Shown piece by piece: positions 1 to 12,704 of a stretch of DNA of 64,000 bases; position 1 is the first letter of the stretch, and the number at the start of each line of letters is the position of its first letter. The DNA comes from Talinum fruticosum. Taxonomy: Eukaryota > Streptophyta > Magnoliopsida > Caryophyllales > Talinaceae. The DNA is taken from the NCBI GenBank assembly GCA_021018815.1, contig JAITYX010000045.1:2046001-2110000 (forward strand). The letters run 5' to 3'. The translations under genes were made by a program, and so were the position numbers. The notes under the pieces are model-generated. The model saw nothing but the letters and a program-made list of their open reading frames with translations. It ran no database searches and was not told where the DNA came from.

Positions 1-14
1 ATTCCGAGTCTTCC

Positions 15-1688
15 TTATAGAGAAGCTGAGTGCTGTGTCTCTTTCTTTTTAAAAACCTTTCCTTTTGAAATAGGAGAAAATGGTTTCTTTTTGTAAACAA
101 TTATGGGCTTAGTCCTCCCTTCATTTTTGTGAATGGGACCATGCTCGGCTTTCCTGAACTTTACGGTTACGGAATCCTTTTGAATAACTCCGAGTAGGAA
201 TTGGATTCCTCCTCTTTGTTGTAACCAAGACCTTCTTTTCGAAAGGAGACACATTGTGATCCTAAGAGCATGTCAAGGTTTTTCGTCCTTGAGTAAATTT
301 TAAAACCAGATCTTGAGACTCAGTGAGCTTCTACTTAAGTTGCTCATTTTCTTTCTGAGTAACTCGGACTCGGTCTCATTAGATTGAGCACTAGTCTTGA
401 GTTCTCCGAGTGTAAGTCTCGGTTTTCCAATTCATTTTTAAAGATATGCTCTCGGAAGAAATGGACTCAAGTTGTTCTTTGAATCGAGAAGAGTCGAATT
501 GGACTTTTCTTCCAAAGTGAAAATGTATTTAGCTAGATCGACTTTGGAAAATTTGAGAAAGTATTCAATTACCTCTTGAGGATTAGTTTCCTCACTGTCT
601 GAGTCTAAGTCGACTCTCTTTCAGCTTCGAGTCGAGATTGCCATCGGACACTTTGAGTCATCCGAGTCCTCGTCATCTTCGATGAGTCCTCATCGCTCCA
701 TGTTGCCATCATAGCCTTCTTCTTCTTTCTATCCCTTTTTCTTTTCGGACAGTCTTTGACTATGTGGTCTTCTGCTGCCACACTCAAAACATCCGGAATT
801 CTTAGATAGAGATAACTTTGAAGGAGAAGAATACTTACCTTTTCTGTCCCTCTTGTCTTTCTTGTGGAATTCTTCCTTTGGCCGTTTATCCCATCTTTTG
901 TGCTTCATCATTCTCTTGAAGCCTCTTGCAATGAGTGCCATGGGATCGCCTTCGAGTCGGAGGAGCTCAGATTTGCTTCTTTGGATTACGAGGCTTTTAG
1001 TGCTAAGTTCCTTTTGGTACTGCCCTCAGCATCCTCCTCTTCTAGATGGATTTCGTGAGTGAGAAGCTTTCCGATGAGCTCGTCCGGCTTTAAGAGTGAG
1101 AGGTTCCGATCTTCCTCTATGGCGGTCACCTTGGGACCCCATCTTCTCTTGGGTAGACTTCGAGTATCTTTCTGCACATTTCCTCGTGGGAAATCTTCTT
1201 ACCCAGTGATTTGAGATTGTTGGTAATCTCGGTAAATCGAATGAACATCCGAGTGATGTTCTCTTCGGCTCCATCTTGAAAAGCTCATATTTGTGAAGAT
1301 ACTGGCTTATCTTTGCTTGTCGACCTAGCTAGTGCCTTCGTAAGTATTGACAAGAGTGTCCAACACTTCTTTTCTGAGTCACGAGCGGACACTCGGTTGT
1401 ATTCTTCCGAGCTAATGGCGCACATCAGAATGTTCATTGCCTTGAAGTTCTTCTCGAACTTCTCGCTTCGCCAGGAGTAAATTCGGCCTTTGTCTTTGGA
1501 ATGATTCTGAATTCCTCTGTCTTCATTGGAATGTAGTTTCCTTGTTGTATGATTTCCCATACATCTTCATCATGATCCATGAGAAAGCATTCCATAAGTT
1601 TCTTCCAGTGCCGAAGTTTGATCCCTTGAATTTTGGTGGCCTCGCTGGAAGATCTTCCTTCGTCGAACTCTCCGTTGTTCCGAGCCAT
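15..1688 (-). pseudogene. copia gag polyprotein, frameshifted (A1)
   Basis: Nucleocapsid/capsid polyprotein of a plant copia element. The reading starts near 1688 with MARNNGEFDEG and continues through the UBN2-type gag region (LMECFLMDHDEDVWEII, NYIPMK, then the NRVSA...W..L segment) but changes frame several times. A CCHC zinc knuckle is visible near 748-795 as CFECG, with DHIVKDC in the next frame, so a small indel lies inside the finger. A Lys-rich linker follows (PKRKRDRKKKKAMMATW). The segment at 15-254 matches the post-knuckle region found in B and C. It cannot encode a continuous protein. Protease, integrase and RT would lie beyond the left edge. Confidence 0.8.
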
Positions 1689-1732
1689 TTGATATTTAGA
1701 CCTTTGGATGGTTAGATCCTTTCGAAAGGCTA

Positions 1733-1745
1733 GGCTTTGATACCA
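1733..1745 (-). other. primer-binding site, initiator Met tRNA (A1)
   Basis: The minus strand reads TGGTATCAAAGCC, one mismatch from the usual TGGTATCAGAGC complement of plant initiator tRNA-Met. It lies two bases inside the LTR terminus CA. Confidence 0.85.
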
Positions 1746-3189
1746 ATTGAAGGTTTGCTCGGGGAGAGTCTAAGTTACCCTAGATGGGGGTGAATAGGGT
1801 GATGCAAGTTTTTCCTGGAAACTTTAACTCTTTTGCCAAAGATAAGACAGAGACGAGGTTCTAAGTCAACAGTAAAGTCGAAAGGTATGGACTCGGAAAA
1901 GCCGTCAAGGGTAAAAAGCGGATTAAGCGAAGCCTTGAGACTGTCCGAGTTTAGAATGAACTCGGAAAGAAAACACTTAGAGATTACGTGAAAACCCTCC
2001 TGGGCGAGAAAACCACGGACCGTGCCAATCCAAGCACGAAGTCAAATCCACTATTTTGAGTCCACAAAATACCGTGAACTGAATGAACCTGAGTTGCTCC
2101 CTTAGACAATTCTTTACAAGTTTTCCTAGACTCGAAATTCCCTTATCCGATCTAGTACTTCCTAGCTGAGATAACCCTTACAACTAGGGACAACTAAGCT
2201 GAGTTAACCTTTACGACTTAGTCAAGGGACCTTACAGAGAAAGTAAGAAAGTGTTTGTAACTAGGTACAAAACCTTACAACTCGTAAAGTAATGAATTAC
2301 GGAATAGGAGTTGTAAGTAGAAGATTGAGAACAAATACAATGACTTTGCTCAAGTGCGTGGATTAACAATAAGTTCGGCAATCTTCAAGTCTTGTGAGGT
2401 GGCTTCTATTTATAGATGACCAGGCGAGTAGCCATTATCTTCATCTCGCTGATTAAGAGTCCTTTGTGACCGTTAACAAGGACTTTCGAGTCACAATCTT
2501 GGCGTTTCAATTTTCCGGATTTGGAAACAGACAGACCCCGACACAATCTTCCGGAACTAAGACGAGAGAAGATGAAAAGCCATGTCTCGCTGGTGATTTG
2601 ACATTTTGAAGCCGGTTACTTTTGTATTTCGAAAACGTATCGTCGTTTGAATAACCTACAAAAGTAAATCAATTTTGGTTCTCAAAGTATAAAATACTTT
2701 GGTCCAAGATTAGACACGAGATAATAAAATAATTAAGATACATAAACAACTAATTATCTCGAGTCAAAAGAGAATGGAATTTTCCGAGTCTAATATACAT
2801 GTAACTCAAAATTCCATCGGAGCTAGTCCGAGCAAAGAATCAAGTTATATAAAGAATATCGAGTGAGATAACTTGATATAGACTAAGCACGATTCAGAAT
2901 AAAAGCACCGACTCCAATAGAATAGGACATATATCATGAAGTTAGTCCTGAGCGGAAAGCTAGTCTAATCGAGCATGCGATAAATCGAGCAATGAGAGAC
3001 TCGAAATGAGTAAGACACTCATATCCGTTTTCGAGTCACTAAGAAATAGGCAAGAAATTCATGAAGTAAATGTCTGTAACACTTAGAGTAGATATATCAT
3101 ATCACTCATAAAAGTTTCTAAAAGCGGAGAATGCCTTAGAATCAAAACTCTATGAATAAGAGATTCGTATACCGATTCTTTTAATATAA

Positions 3190-5060
3190 CTCAGAAATGC
3201 GTTGAGCAACATGTGAGTCTTCAATTGGTAATCTCTGTAAATCAAATAAACATTTGAGTGATGTTTTCTTCGGCTCCATCTTGAATAGCTCATATTTGTG
3301 GAGATATTGGCTTATCTTCGCTTGTCCGACCTGGCTTGTACCTTCATAAGTGTTGACCAGAGTGTCCCACACTTTTTGGTCGTATCACAGCGAGACACTC
3401 GGTTGTATTCTTATGAGATGATGGCGCACATAAGAATGTTCATAGCCTTGAAGTTCTTTCGAACTTTTCAGCTTCAACAATTGTGAACTCAACCTTTGTT
3501 TTGGGCACAGTTCTTGTTTCTTTTGTCTTCATGGGGATGTAGTTTCCTTCTTGTATGATGTTCCGGACATCTTCATCATGATCCAGGAGGAAACATTCCA
3601 TGAGTTTCTTCCGAGTGCACGAAGTTGAATCCTTTGAACTTTGGTGGTCTGCTGGAAGATCTTCCTTCATCAAACTCTCCGTTTTTCTAAGCCATTTGAT
3701 CTTTAGACCTTTGGATGGTTAGATCCTTTTCGAAAGGCTAGGCTCGATACCAATTGAAGGTTTGCTCGGGGAGAGGCTAAGTCACCCTAGAGGGGGTGAA
3801 TAGGGTGATGATGAAATTTGCTTGAAATTTGAAATAGATATGACTCTAAGGAGAGTGAGAGTCAAAGATGAACTCGGAAAATGAGCTAACTCGTAATTCG
3901 GAGATGATTGAAGAAACAGATTAAACGAATTCGAAACCGTCCGAGTCTAGAATGTAATCGAAAAATAATAACTCGAAAGTACGTGGAAACCCTCCTGGGC
4001 GGAAAACCACGGACCGTGCTAATCCAAGCACGAAGTCAAATCCACTATTTTGAGTCCACAAAATATAGTAGACCGACTCAACCCCGAATTGTAAGTAGAA
4101 GATTGAGAATGAATACAATGGCTTTTGATCAAGTATGTGTATTAACAATAGATTCGGCAATCTTCAAGTCTTGAGAGTTGGCTTCTATTTATAGATGACC
4201 AAGCAGCTTATCCGTTGTGTCCATCTTCCGACCGGAAGTTCCTTTATGAACATTGTAAAGGATTTTCCGAGTCACTCGTAAAATATCCGTTGAAATATGA
4301 GTGTTAGACAACGGCTCTTGATTCCCTTGGAAGTGCCTAAAACCACTGGCGGTGTCTTCAAAAGTAAGGTGGAAACCACCGTTGAGCTTAATGTTGCAGA
4401 TTTCCATTTCTGAAAGCAGACAACCCCGACACGATGTCCGAGGCTAGGTCGAGGTGGAAAAGCCTTGTCTGCTGGTGATTTGACGTTTTGAAGTCGGTTA
4501 CTTTTGTATTTCAAATATAGGATAGCCTCGTTTGAATCACCTACAAAAGTAAATCAATTTGGTTCTCAAAGTATAAAATACTTTGGTCCAAGATTAGACA
4601 CAAATAATAATATGATTAAGATAATTAAGTGACTAATTGACTCGGTCGGAAAAGGAATGGAATTTTCGAGTCTAATATTCATGATACTAAAAATTCCATC
4701 TCGAGTCGAGTCTAAAAGAGAATCAAGTTAACCAAAGAATATCGGAGGAAATAAACTTGATCTAGACCGAGCACGAATTCAAACTAAAATACCGGAGTTA
4801 GAGCACGTAAAAGATAGTGTTTGAATCATGCGATATTTTTGAGTGTTGAGTGACTCGAACCGAGTGAAACATGGTAAGTGCGAGATATGCTTTCCGAGTC
4901 ATACAGAGTCATGTATAAATGCACGGGATAATTTCTATAACACTTAGAGAAAATACCATATCACTCAGAAAAGTTTCTAAAACACAGGGAATGACTTGGA
5001 ATCAAAACTTTATAAGTGAGAGAGTCTTATACCTGATTCCCTTGATAGAACTTAGAAAGG
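3190..5060 (-). mobile_element. Ty1/copia retrotransposon A2, LTR plus truncated gag
   Basis: Minus-strand 5' LTR from 3755 to about 5060, with the TATA box at plus 4184-4194. A primer-binding site lies at 3741-3752 (TGGTATCGAGCC). The gag start follows at 3673 and runs only to about 3200, where the A1 LTR begins. The LTR start and end resemble those of A1, with many small differences that suggest separate, old insertions. The outer end lies inside the gypsy LTR G1, so A2 appears to have landed in G1. Confidence 0.75.
3200..3673 (-). pseudogene. truncated copia gag (A2)
   Basis: N-terminal capsid part of the same gag as in A1. Readable blocks in order are LMECFLLDHDEDVRNII, NYIPMKTKETRTVPKTKVEF, then MWDTLVNTYEGTSQVGQAKI and SQYLHKYELFKMEP. 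The reading stops just after the block that in A1 precedes the basic region, where the sequence switches to A1 LTR. No zinc knuckle remains. Stops and frame changes are present, so it is non-functional. Confidence 0.75.
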
Positions 5061-5556
5061 TGAGGTGTAAAGTCCGAGTGTTTATATATTATACTTACTT
5101 GCACAAGCAGTCACAAGGTTTATACATTATATACTTAAACTTGGATAGTACAAAAGTCCGTCCCTTGGTTAATACATAATCCATTAATCAACCAAAACAC
5201 AACACGAAAGTCACGACCGATACCGACCTTTTAGGATTCTTTTTCATCTGTTTCCTTCTCCTCATGCAGCTTCTGTTTAAATACCTATTGCTTCTCTTTC
5301 CCTAAAAGAGTTTAAGACATAAAACATAAAACATAAATCATAAAATCGGCGGTTGGCTCAAGTTACCCTTGCACTCTGTAAAATAATTTCGAAGAGTCGG
5401 TGAGCATGCGCGCGATTTTAAATTCATTTAAAACTCAAACATTTAAGCAAAATGCACGGTTTGTGTTTCCTGTAAACTTCTCAATTTTATTTTCAACTTC
5501 GTAAACGTTTTAGTTTCCGGCCGTCACTAGGACCCCAATTTACATACATTTTCAGC

Positions 5557-5668
5557 CATGGCTTCGATTAAACGATTCGGTTAAAGTTCCCGTTTGTCGG
5601 GAAGGCGCAATACATGGCCTCGATTAAACAATTCGATTAAAATTCCCGATTATCGGGAAGGGCCCAAT
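5557..5668. repeat. 56-bp tandem duplication in G1 LTR
   Basis: Two imperfect 56-bp copies start at 5557 and 5613, each beginning CATGGC(T)TCGATTAAAC and ending in a CCCG-N-CGGGAAG hairpin-like string. Both contain CGATTAA, the unit amplified just downstream. Confidence 0.75.
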
Positions 5669-5706
5669 TCAATTAATTTCGCTAGCGAGACATTCATGAA
5701 CAGTTC

Positions 5707-6006
5707 ACGATTAACGATTAACGATTAACGATTAACGATTAGCGATTAACGATTAGCGATTAACGATTAACGATTAACGATTAACGATTAACGATTAACG
5801 ATTTACGATTAACGATTTACGATTAACGATTAACGATTAACGATTAACGATTAACGATTAACTATTAACGATTAACGATTAACGATTAACGATTAATGAT
5901 TAACGATTAACGATTAACGATTAACGATTAACGATTAACGATTAACGATTAACGATTAACGATCAACGATTAAAGATTTAACAATTAACGATGAACGATT
6001 AACGAT
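5707..6006. repeat. 7-bp minisatellite (CGATTAA)n
   Basis: About 300 bp made of roughly 43 copies of the heptamer CGATTAA, with scattered variants (TAGCGA, TTTACGA, AACTATT, AATGATT). It has the same unit length as the plant telomere repeat TTTAGGG but a different sequence. It lies within the G1 LTR. Confidence 0.95.
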
Positions 6007-7751
6007 TACTTGGGTCCTAAAGAGTTGTAGGCCGAATAAAAACAAACATAGTAACGTTTTAAAGAAAAATTAAAATTTAACTATTTTGGAAGGGTACAAG
6101 CAACAACGTACCTCGGTCGATCGTTTGCTTTTAATTTCTATTTCCTTTGCTTCCCTGAATTGCCGTTCCTATTGAATTTCTGTTTTCAAATAGAAATTTA
6201 ATATTTGCATTAATAAACTTATGAGCCTTTCTTGTATCTATGTACTTTACATTTTGACCAATTCAATTGTCTAAACCACTAACGGGTTTAAAGCTCCAAT
6301 TTCCTCCTTAAATCAATTCTCTTCAAAAATGTTGTACTTTTGATTATATATACCTCCTAACCACTAACTCATTTGTCAACTCCCAAATTACAATTTTCAA
6401 CTTCACAAAAATCACTTCAAATTCCAATAAAACCTCCAAACATATTTTCATCCATTTTTTTTTCAAAGATTAACCTGACCCAATTTGATTAATTCACTTT
6501 CCTACCGTAGTCTATAACTTAAACAATTTTCACACACCCAATCAATCCGTTCATGCTCATGTAGGAAATCAAACTAGCATATTCACAATTATGAATATCC
6601 CAAATTTATCTCCAATACCAATTTAGCACCTAACAACCCAAAAATCCAATTTCACATATATCCCCATATTTCACTACTCTCCAAAGTTCATCCAATTCCA
6701 CCCCAACAAAACAATTCATTCATAATCATAAAAATTAAACAAGTACATTTACAATTACACGTAAACTCCTAATTAATTTCCAATTCCATATCAACACATA
6801 ATAAACCCTAAATCCAATTTCATTTTCTCCCACAATTCCTTCAACTCCACCATAATCAATTCACAACTCACATCTACTTGTCTAATTATTCAAGAATAAC
6901 ATAAATTCATGATTAAATTTGCTTAAAATTAAGGATTGGAGATATACCTCAAATTGGGTTAGATGTGAAATTGGATGGTGGTGACAATGGTGGAGACCCG
7001 GTGGCTCGTGCAGCGGTGTAATGTATTGGTTGGCCGTGTCGAGCACCTGTAGAAGCTAGAGGACGGCGACAGTAGCTAGTCCGACGGCGATAGGGCGGCC
7101 CCGGCTTGCTTGACGCGAACAGAGAAAAGAAGGGGAAGAAAAAAAGGCGATGGCAGCAACAGGGGAAGGGGAAGGGCGGCAGCGAGCGACGCTGGCAGCT
7201 GGGTTAGTCGGGACCGGCGAAGCCTGGCCGGTGGTGGCAACAAATGGTGGTAGGGAGGGGATGGGAAGGAGGAGAGGTGAGGGAGATGGAAGATGAAAGA
7301 TGTTAGCTTGTTTTGTAATCCTCCTTCATTGATATATCTCGCACGAGACTTCTAGCAATTTCCCCTTTTCTTTTTTTTTTTTGGTCTAAAAATTCTTAAT
7401 ATCTTCATGTCTTTTTTATTATTAATTTTACCATATGATTAAATGTTTAATCACTCATTTGTCTATTTTCATTTGGTTATACATATTTTCTAACTCTCTC
7501 TCTGTTTTTTGTCATTTTTTTTCATTTACTTATTATTTAATTATAAATAAATCGTGTTTCGAGACACAATTTTACATTATTCGAAATGTGAATTTGTACA
7601 ATTTACCCATTATTATTTACGATTATTAAATTTGTTCGCATATTTTATTTCGGTTTCATATTCTGCGCGGTTTCATTGCTCTTAAACAATATTAAGACGA
7701 TAAAATGCAAATTTAAAATAATTAATTACGATTACGTTCCGGGTGTTACAG

Positions 7752-9705
7752 GAACCTAAAGGAGCTTAGTAGTTAGTTAAGGCTGAATTGAGATGCTTGA
7801 AGGTTTAGAAGGAATTAGGTTGCGTAGGTATAAAGAGTATTGTGAAGAGCTCAAATAGCACTTAAGGATGAAGAAGTAGTGAATTGGGTATAAATGGGGA
7901 ATTGATGCTTCGATCAAACCGTAGAGATGTCCTATGTTCTTGCGTTGGAAGGTAATGAAGCGTATTAGGGAAACAACGATCCGAGTATAAAGAAGGGGTG
8001 TGACTTCATCTTGATTAACACACAATTGAGGTAGAGAAATGGCGAGCTCGGAATTGTAAGGTGAAATTGAGTTTAGAATATATCTAAGTCCTTGAGATTA
8101 AATCAAGTTTGAAGATAAGCATAGCGACAGGGACTTAAGCGATAAAGTGAGATTAAGAGTCGTGTGGTTGAGTATGGGCAAAAGAAGTTGAGTTATAAAA
8201 TAGAGACCTAAAATGAGGAATTGAGATAAAGACAATGAATTGTGAGAAGTTGAAACGTTGAATGAGGTGGTAGCTACTTGTGGTTATTGTGGCTCGAAAA
8301 GGAATCAATCTTACTAATTTGGGAATTGAGAAAGGTATGGTTAGGAATGGAGCTGAGAATGACTATATGTGATTGAATCATAGCTATTTGTGCAATTGAT
8401 TGTAATAAACAATGTTCAAAAGTAGTTTTGAAAGGAATTATGTATTTTACACAAATGATTCTTGAATGCAATTTCTTGAGAACGACCTTTCAAACGTGAA
8501 TATGTTTTAAAGAAGCGAAACTTATGTGAGAAAGTAAATCAGATTTGAGAAAGTGAATTTATAAGGGTGACACGTGGTGTCATGCCTTCCTTGATATTAA
8601 ACCAACTTGAGAAAGCTGATTGAAACAGATGTGATGAATGATTATGTGCAAATCGTTTTGAATCGATCGGCTATGGATCGTTTAGCATACGTAAGAGTTC
8701 AAATTTGGGGACACCCAACTAGAAACTTCGAGGGAAGGGTTCTAACAGGGGTCTCGCGGTGCCAAGATGCCCGATTTGAGACTTCCTAAGGATAGGTCTC
8801 GGGAGCATTTTGTTTAGGGTCGCGCCCTAGAAATTAAAGAAGTGCTAGTTCGGATCCTTTGAAGGCCCGAAAGTTGATTCAGTTCCAAAATAATTGTTCA
8901 TGAATGTGAAATTGTGCTTTTAAATGATTGAAGAGTTGTGTTCTTTACGTTGCAAGAGATTTCATTGAAAGTATCTATATTTGTATTATGATATTATGTT
9001 TTCACCGATTTCATTATTATCAGTAGTATATGTAAAGAATTTTCATTTTAAGGGTGTAAGACTCCGGTGAGTCCGTGGTTTATTACTCACTCCCACAAAT
9101 TTCCCCATTTTCCCCTCCCAATTGCAGGTACTCCTTGATATGGTTGGTCGGAATGCTTGACTTGATGGTGATCATGAGTTGAAGTGGGTTCACGTATTTT
9201 TTCCAGTTTAACATGTTGTATGTATTCGGTTACTTATGTAAATAGACAATAATGTATAGTAAGTTAAATGTATGTACGAAGACCCGAACTAGTAGCTCGA
9301 CAAGCCAGGGATTTCCTTTCACTGGTAATTTTGATCTTAAATGATTGTAAATTTAGTTTTTGCTTAGTTCGTGACTTTGGGTTGTAAAATTGTTCGAAAT
9401 GTTAGTTTTATGGTTGTGAATATACTCCGGTGTGTGGCCGTTGAGCTGTATAGTACAATTGTGTGACTCATTTAGTTTTATTATGACTTTCATGCAAGTT
9501 TTCGGGCTTTTAGCCTATGGGTTGAGCCATATTTCAAACAGAACTTTGCCAAAATTTTTAGGAAACTTCTAACCCTTGTGGAAAATTTCATTCATTATCC
9601 TTAAGTTGGATTAAGATAGCTAAGTCAACACTTGAGTGAGCCTTGAGAGTTCCTTTGACGAACTCGGCGATGTAATACTCCTATGGTGGGTTTTGGGGTG
9701 TTACA
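7752..9705 (+). mobile_element. gypsy-type LTR/leader segment G2
   Basis: Non-coding in its right half, ending at 9705 with GGGGTGTTACA, a typical gypsy LTR terminus. The stretch near 9065-9130 (ACTCACTCCCACA..., then GCAGGTACT) resembles the transcription-start/UTR area of long gypsy LTRs. About 9370-9600 matches 63790-64000 closely, including TGTGGCCGTTGAG and GAACT(T/C)TGCC. The left third (7752-8500) reads as broken protein-like sequence in plus that I cannot assign. The left boundary is set by the start of G1. Confidence 0.45.
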
Positions 9706-10359
9706 GTCAACCTCACTCATCTTGTGCAACCAGCGGGCCAATTGAGTGATGAAGTTCACGTTTGAGAATTAAAGGGATGAAAGTACTGAAATTGTTTCTT
9801 AGGATATGTTTTGGAAAGAGTTGTAGGGGAGTACTGAGGGTTTAATTTTCAATGACCAGCCAACAGGTCCTTTTTACAACAAATTATAGGACCAGAGTCC
9901 TCTATCTCATCACTGCTACAAGCCAAGCCCGAGGCCGTGAGTTGGCCAACACCGGCTAGACCGGTCGGTCCTCCTTTATTTTTTTCTTCTTTTGGTCCGA
10001 GCATTCTTTGTACATTAGGCCAATTTGGTTTTCTGCTTGTGGCCTATTTTGGCCAAGCTTTATTATTTATGGACCATGCACTTACCATTTCCAATTTTCT
10101 ATTTCATTATTTTTTTTAATGGGCAATGGGGGCTAGTGTAATTTTTTCAATTTGTCTTTGAACTTTTTCGCATCATATAAATAAAGATAACATTTTAGAA
10201 TCAAGTCTTTGCATTCATCTCATTGCATAGAGTCAAATGATGCAAAAACTAATATTAATTAAGCACCCTACAAAAGGTTATTCAATCTTCATCTTCGAAG
10301 CTTCATCGAAGATATAGTTGCCAAAATCCTTCAAGATCAAAGTGGAAACTCACCTATCC

Positions 10360-12592
10360 CCAACAGCTTGTGAAGAACTAGTCCCGTGGTCCGAAGTCGA
10401 GTGAGAGGCATCATGATAAGGTCCATTGTACGACATCCAATGAAAATCATACGGTTTACCATAAGGGTCAAGCACTTGCGAAGGCATGACGTCCATGCCG
10501 ACCTCGGAAGAGCTGGGCCCGACGAGTAGAAGAATTAGGCCTAGGTATGGAAGTACTTGGCCTCTCCTCGAAGCACGACGCTCTTGAGAGCCGTCGAGAG
10601 GAATGACGTGAAGAACCAGCTCTAATAGTGCTACTTGGATGGCATATGTTGACTAAAGGAATGTGTCCGAGCCCGGAACTGCCAAGGAAACCTCCCGATG
10701 GAGGAAACCTTGATCGGCGATCCGATAAATGTAATAGAGCGATTAATGAATCTACTCATAGCTCATGAGTTACCATTTTAACTAACTAAGCTCATTCGGA
10801 ATGTCCGACCAGTAAACAAGTCCTTGAAAGCTTTAAGGCCAAACTGGAGAAGTCTGTAGAGGTAACGTTAATTTTCACACAAGAAAGTTAATCGCACAAA
10901 AGGGTAGATGACGACTCACCAATCATGTCATGATTCATCCCAAATATCTAGCATGGGACGAATTCATATCTAATTACTGGGTGTAAAGATACCTAGTGAT
11001 TATTTCTTCTTGCTCCTCTTGAGTTATGGAGCAGAAATAGAAAATTGTCCATGGAAGATCTTGGGGAACAAAAGGAGACCACGTATTATAACAAATCTGT
11101 GGCGTAACCCACTCACCAAGGTACCAAAAAAGCCAAACAGATCCTTAAGCAAAATCGCCTTTCACTTAACGCCCGCGCTATGCCCAGGCTTGGAAGAAGC
11201 TGAGTTTGGGTCCAAGGGTGGATATTAGCATGCACACATAGGACCTATAAGAAGACAAACAAGAAACTAATAAAACCGGGTAGCAACAGCTCGGCCATTT
11301 GGCCGGCGTCGGCCACCACGGCAGTGCCCACGAGCCCACCATAGGTCGTAGGTCGGGGTATCAAATTGGGCTGAAAGTAAGAGAAATTTCTTGGCTATTC
11401 TACCTCAAAATTTAAAGCTTAAAAGTAACATACAATGGCCACGTGGATGAGAGCGGACCTCAAAGAGGCAAATATTATGCTTTTTTCATTGTTAGAGGTG
11501 GACTTTGGCCCACGCTACGAATGCCTGGAAAGAAGGATGCTTTCTTGAACCAAGTGAAAGATGGGGAAAGTACTCATATAACCACTGCTGAAAGTTTACA
11601 AAGAAAGTAAGATCCTTATCCATGTAAGATAAGATATTTTAAAAATTAAAAGAAGGGGACAATCATACCTCAATAACCTTCTAGAAGCCTCATAAAGGCA
11701 TGTAATTCAACAAGCCCTTTTCAGCCTTTGTGTGCCTAGCCCGGAATCGTAAACCCCTTATAAGACAAGTATATGCGGGCACACCCTAATTGAGGTTTTT
11801 AATTTTGTCTAAGTCCACTAAGTTCACCAAATAGTAGCCGTATACTTTGGAAGCTTGGTCCGAAAATATGGACGTGCTTAGCATGAGGGCCAACACTATC
11901 CGGACTTCTTGTTGTGTAGTATGTTGAACCGAACACTCAACATTTTCAAAGACCTTGAAAAGAAGGGTGTATTTAAAGAAGTTGGCCCGATAAAACCGGC
12001 TGGCAATAGGATCGAAAAAGTGACGCAAATAGTCACGATTTTTGTGTAAATCCCAGTAGTAAACTAGAGGTTCCCCTAAGAAGCCCAAGCTCTAAAGAAT
12101 GGCAAAATCAAGAGGCGTGATAGTCATTTTCCCAAATGGGAGATGAAAAGTGTTTGTGGTGTCCTAAAACCGCTCACTAATGGTTCAGGTAGGGTCACGC
12201 TTTTTTAGTCACACAAATGATTCAAAGTAATAAAGAAAGGGCCAAACCCGACTTTGTTCATGATTTGCTTCTAAGTGTGGTTCCGCTCCTTGAAGGTCTC
12301 GATGAACTTACCAATGGCATCGCTTACTCCAAATGTTTCCCTTTTACAAAATTGAAATTCAACAAGATTTTAGTTAGTTGAAAGTGGCATTTCAAACTCA
12401 TAAAGGAAACAACTCAAGCTAATAAGCTTACTGAGGCGAGAGATGGTGAGAGAGGAGACATGGCTCTCAGCCTCCACCAAGAGTTCATTGAGGTTCCACT
12501 CATGTTAAGGATGTCATTCCCTATTCCAAGAAGTTATCATGGACTAGAATCTCAACTTTTGTTCTCCTAATGAGATGGACACGCCCTTTAGA
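10360..12592 (-). pseudogene. plant mobile domain (PMD) protein, antisense in Tat-like element D
   Basis: The start is probably the ATG at 12592 (MSKGRVHLIRRTK). The best-preserved block (12088-11786 and just outside) shows the PMD order: LGKMTITPLDFAIL with FLGEP, DYLRHFFDPIA, SIFSDQASKVYGYYL, VNLVDLDKIKNLN followed by a GVPAYTCLIRGL segment, then a region matching the usual GGYWRVWE...YEYFP end. The tail (10640-10360) is Ser/Arg-rich, then YGKPYDFHWMSYNGPY, shared with D'. PMD occurs in plant MAIN/MAIL-type proteins and in transposable elements. Several stops and frame changes are present (for example before TPLDF and after KNLN), so this copy is dead. A multi-exon structure cannot be excluded. 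Confidence 0.7.
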
Positions 12593-12704
12593 CATATTTT
12601 TGAAGAGGTTATGTAGTGAAACCAAGTGAGACAAGTATGAGCAAGCTAGAGCAAAGTTAGAGCAAGCTAAAAGGAGCAAGTGATTTGTGCAAAATGAACA
12701 CACT

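Larger units (their letters stand above)
1..3190 (-). mobile_element. Ty1/copia retrotransposon A1, 5' part (LTR + gag)
   Basis: Read on the minus strand, this is a 5' LTR (1748 to about 3190), a primer-binding site and a degenerate gag that runs off the left window edge. The LTR holds a TATAAATAG-type box (plus-strand 2406-2416). It belongs to the same family as A2, B and C: all share the LTR tail CACCCTATTCACC followed by CAAACCTTCA or a close variant at the primer-site junction. The far LTR end abuts a broken gag of A2, so A1 either inserted into A2 gag or was joined to it by recombination. The outer LTR edge is only approximate. Confidence 0.8.
5065..7751 (-). mobile_element. chromovirus-type Ty3/gypsy LTR (G1), truncated
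   Basis: On the minus strand this begins at 7751 with TGTAACACCC, the classic start of long plant gypsy LTRs. An AT-rich stretch follows, then a GC-rich gene-like block (about 6960-7290), then a long AT-rich part. The same order and several shared strings (the GCGCGC/TTCGAAAT-ATTTTAC block near 5340-5430 and 62930-63040) occur in G3 at 60.7-63.5 kb. The downstream end is cut off by copia A2 near 5065. There is no coding capacity. Assignment to the Tekay/Del group rests on LTR length and ends only. Confidence 0.55.

Noticed and set aside
1733..1745. tRNA gene at the TGGTATC motifs
   Set aside because: Only 11-13 bases match the tRNA 3' end and they sit at LTR junctions, so they are primer-binding sites.
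5707..6006. Telomeric or interstitial telomere repeat
   Set aside because: The unit is CGATTAA on one strand and TTAATCG on the other; neither is TTTAGGG or a simple permutation of it.
5707..6006. CRISPR-like array
   Set aside because: Uninterrupted 7-bp units without spacers, in a plant genome.
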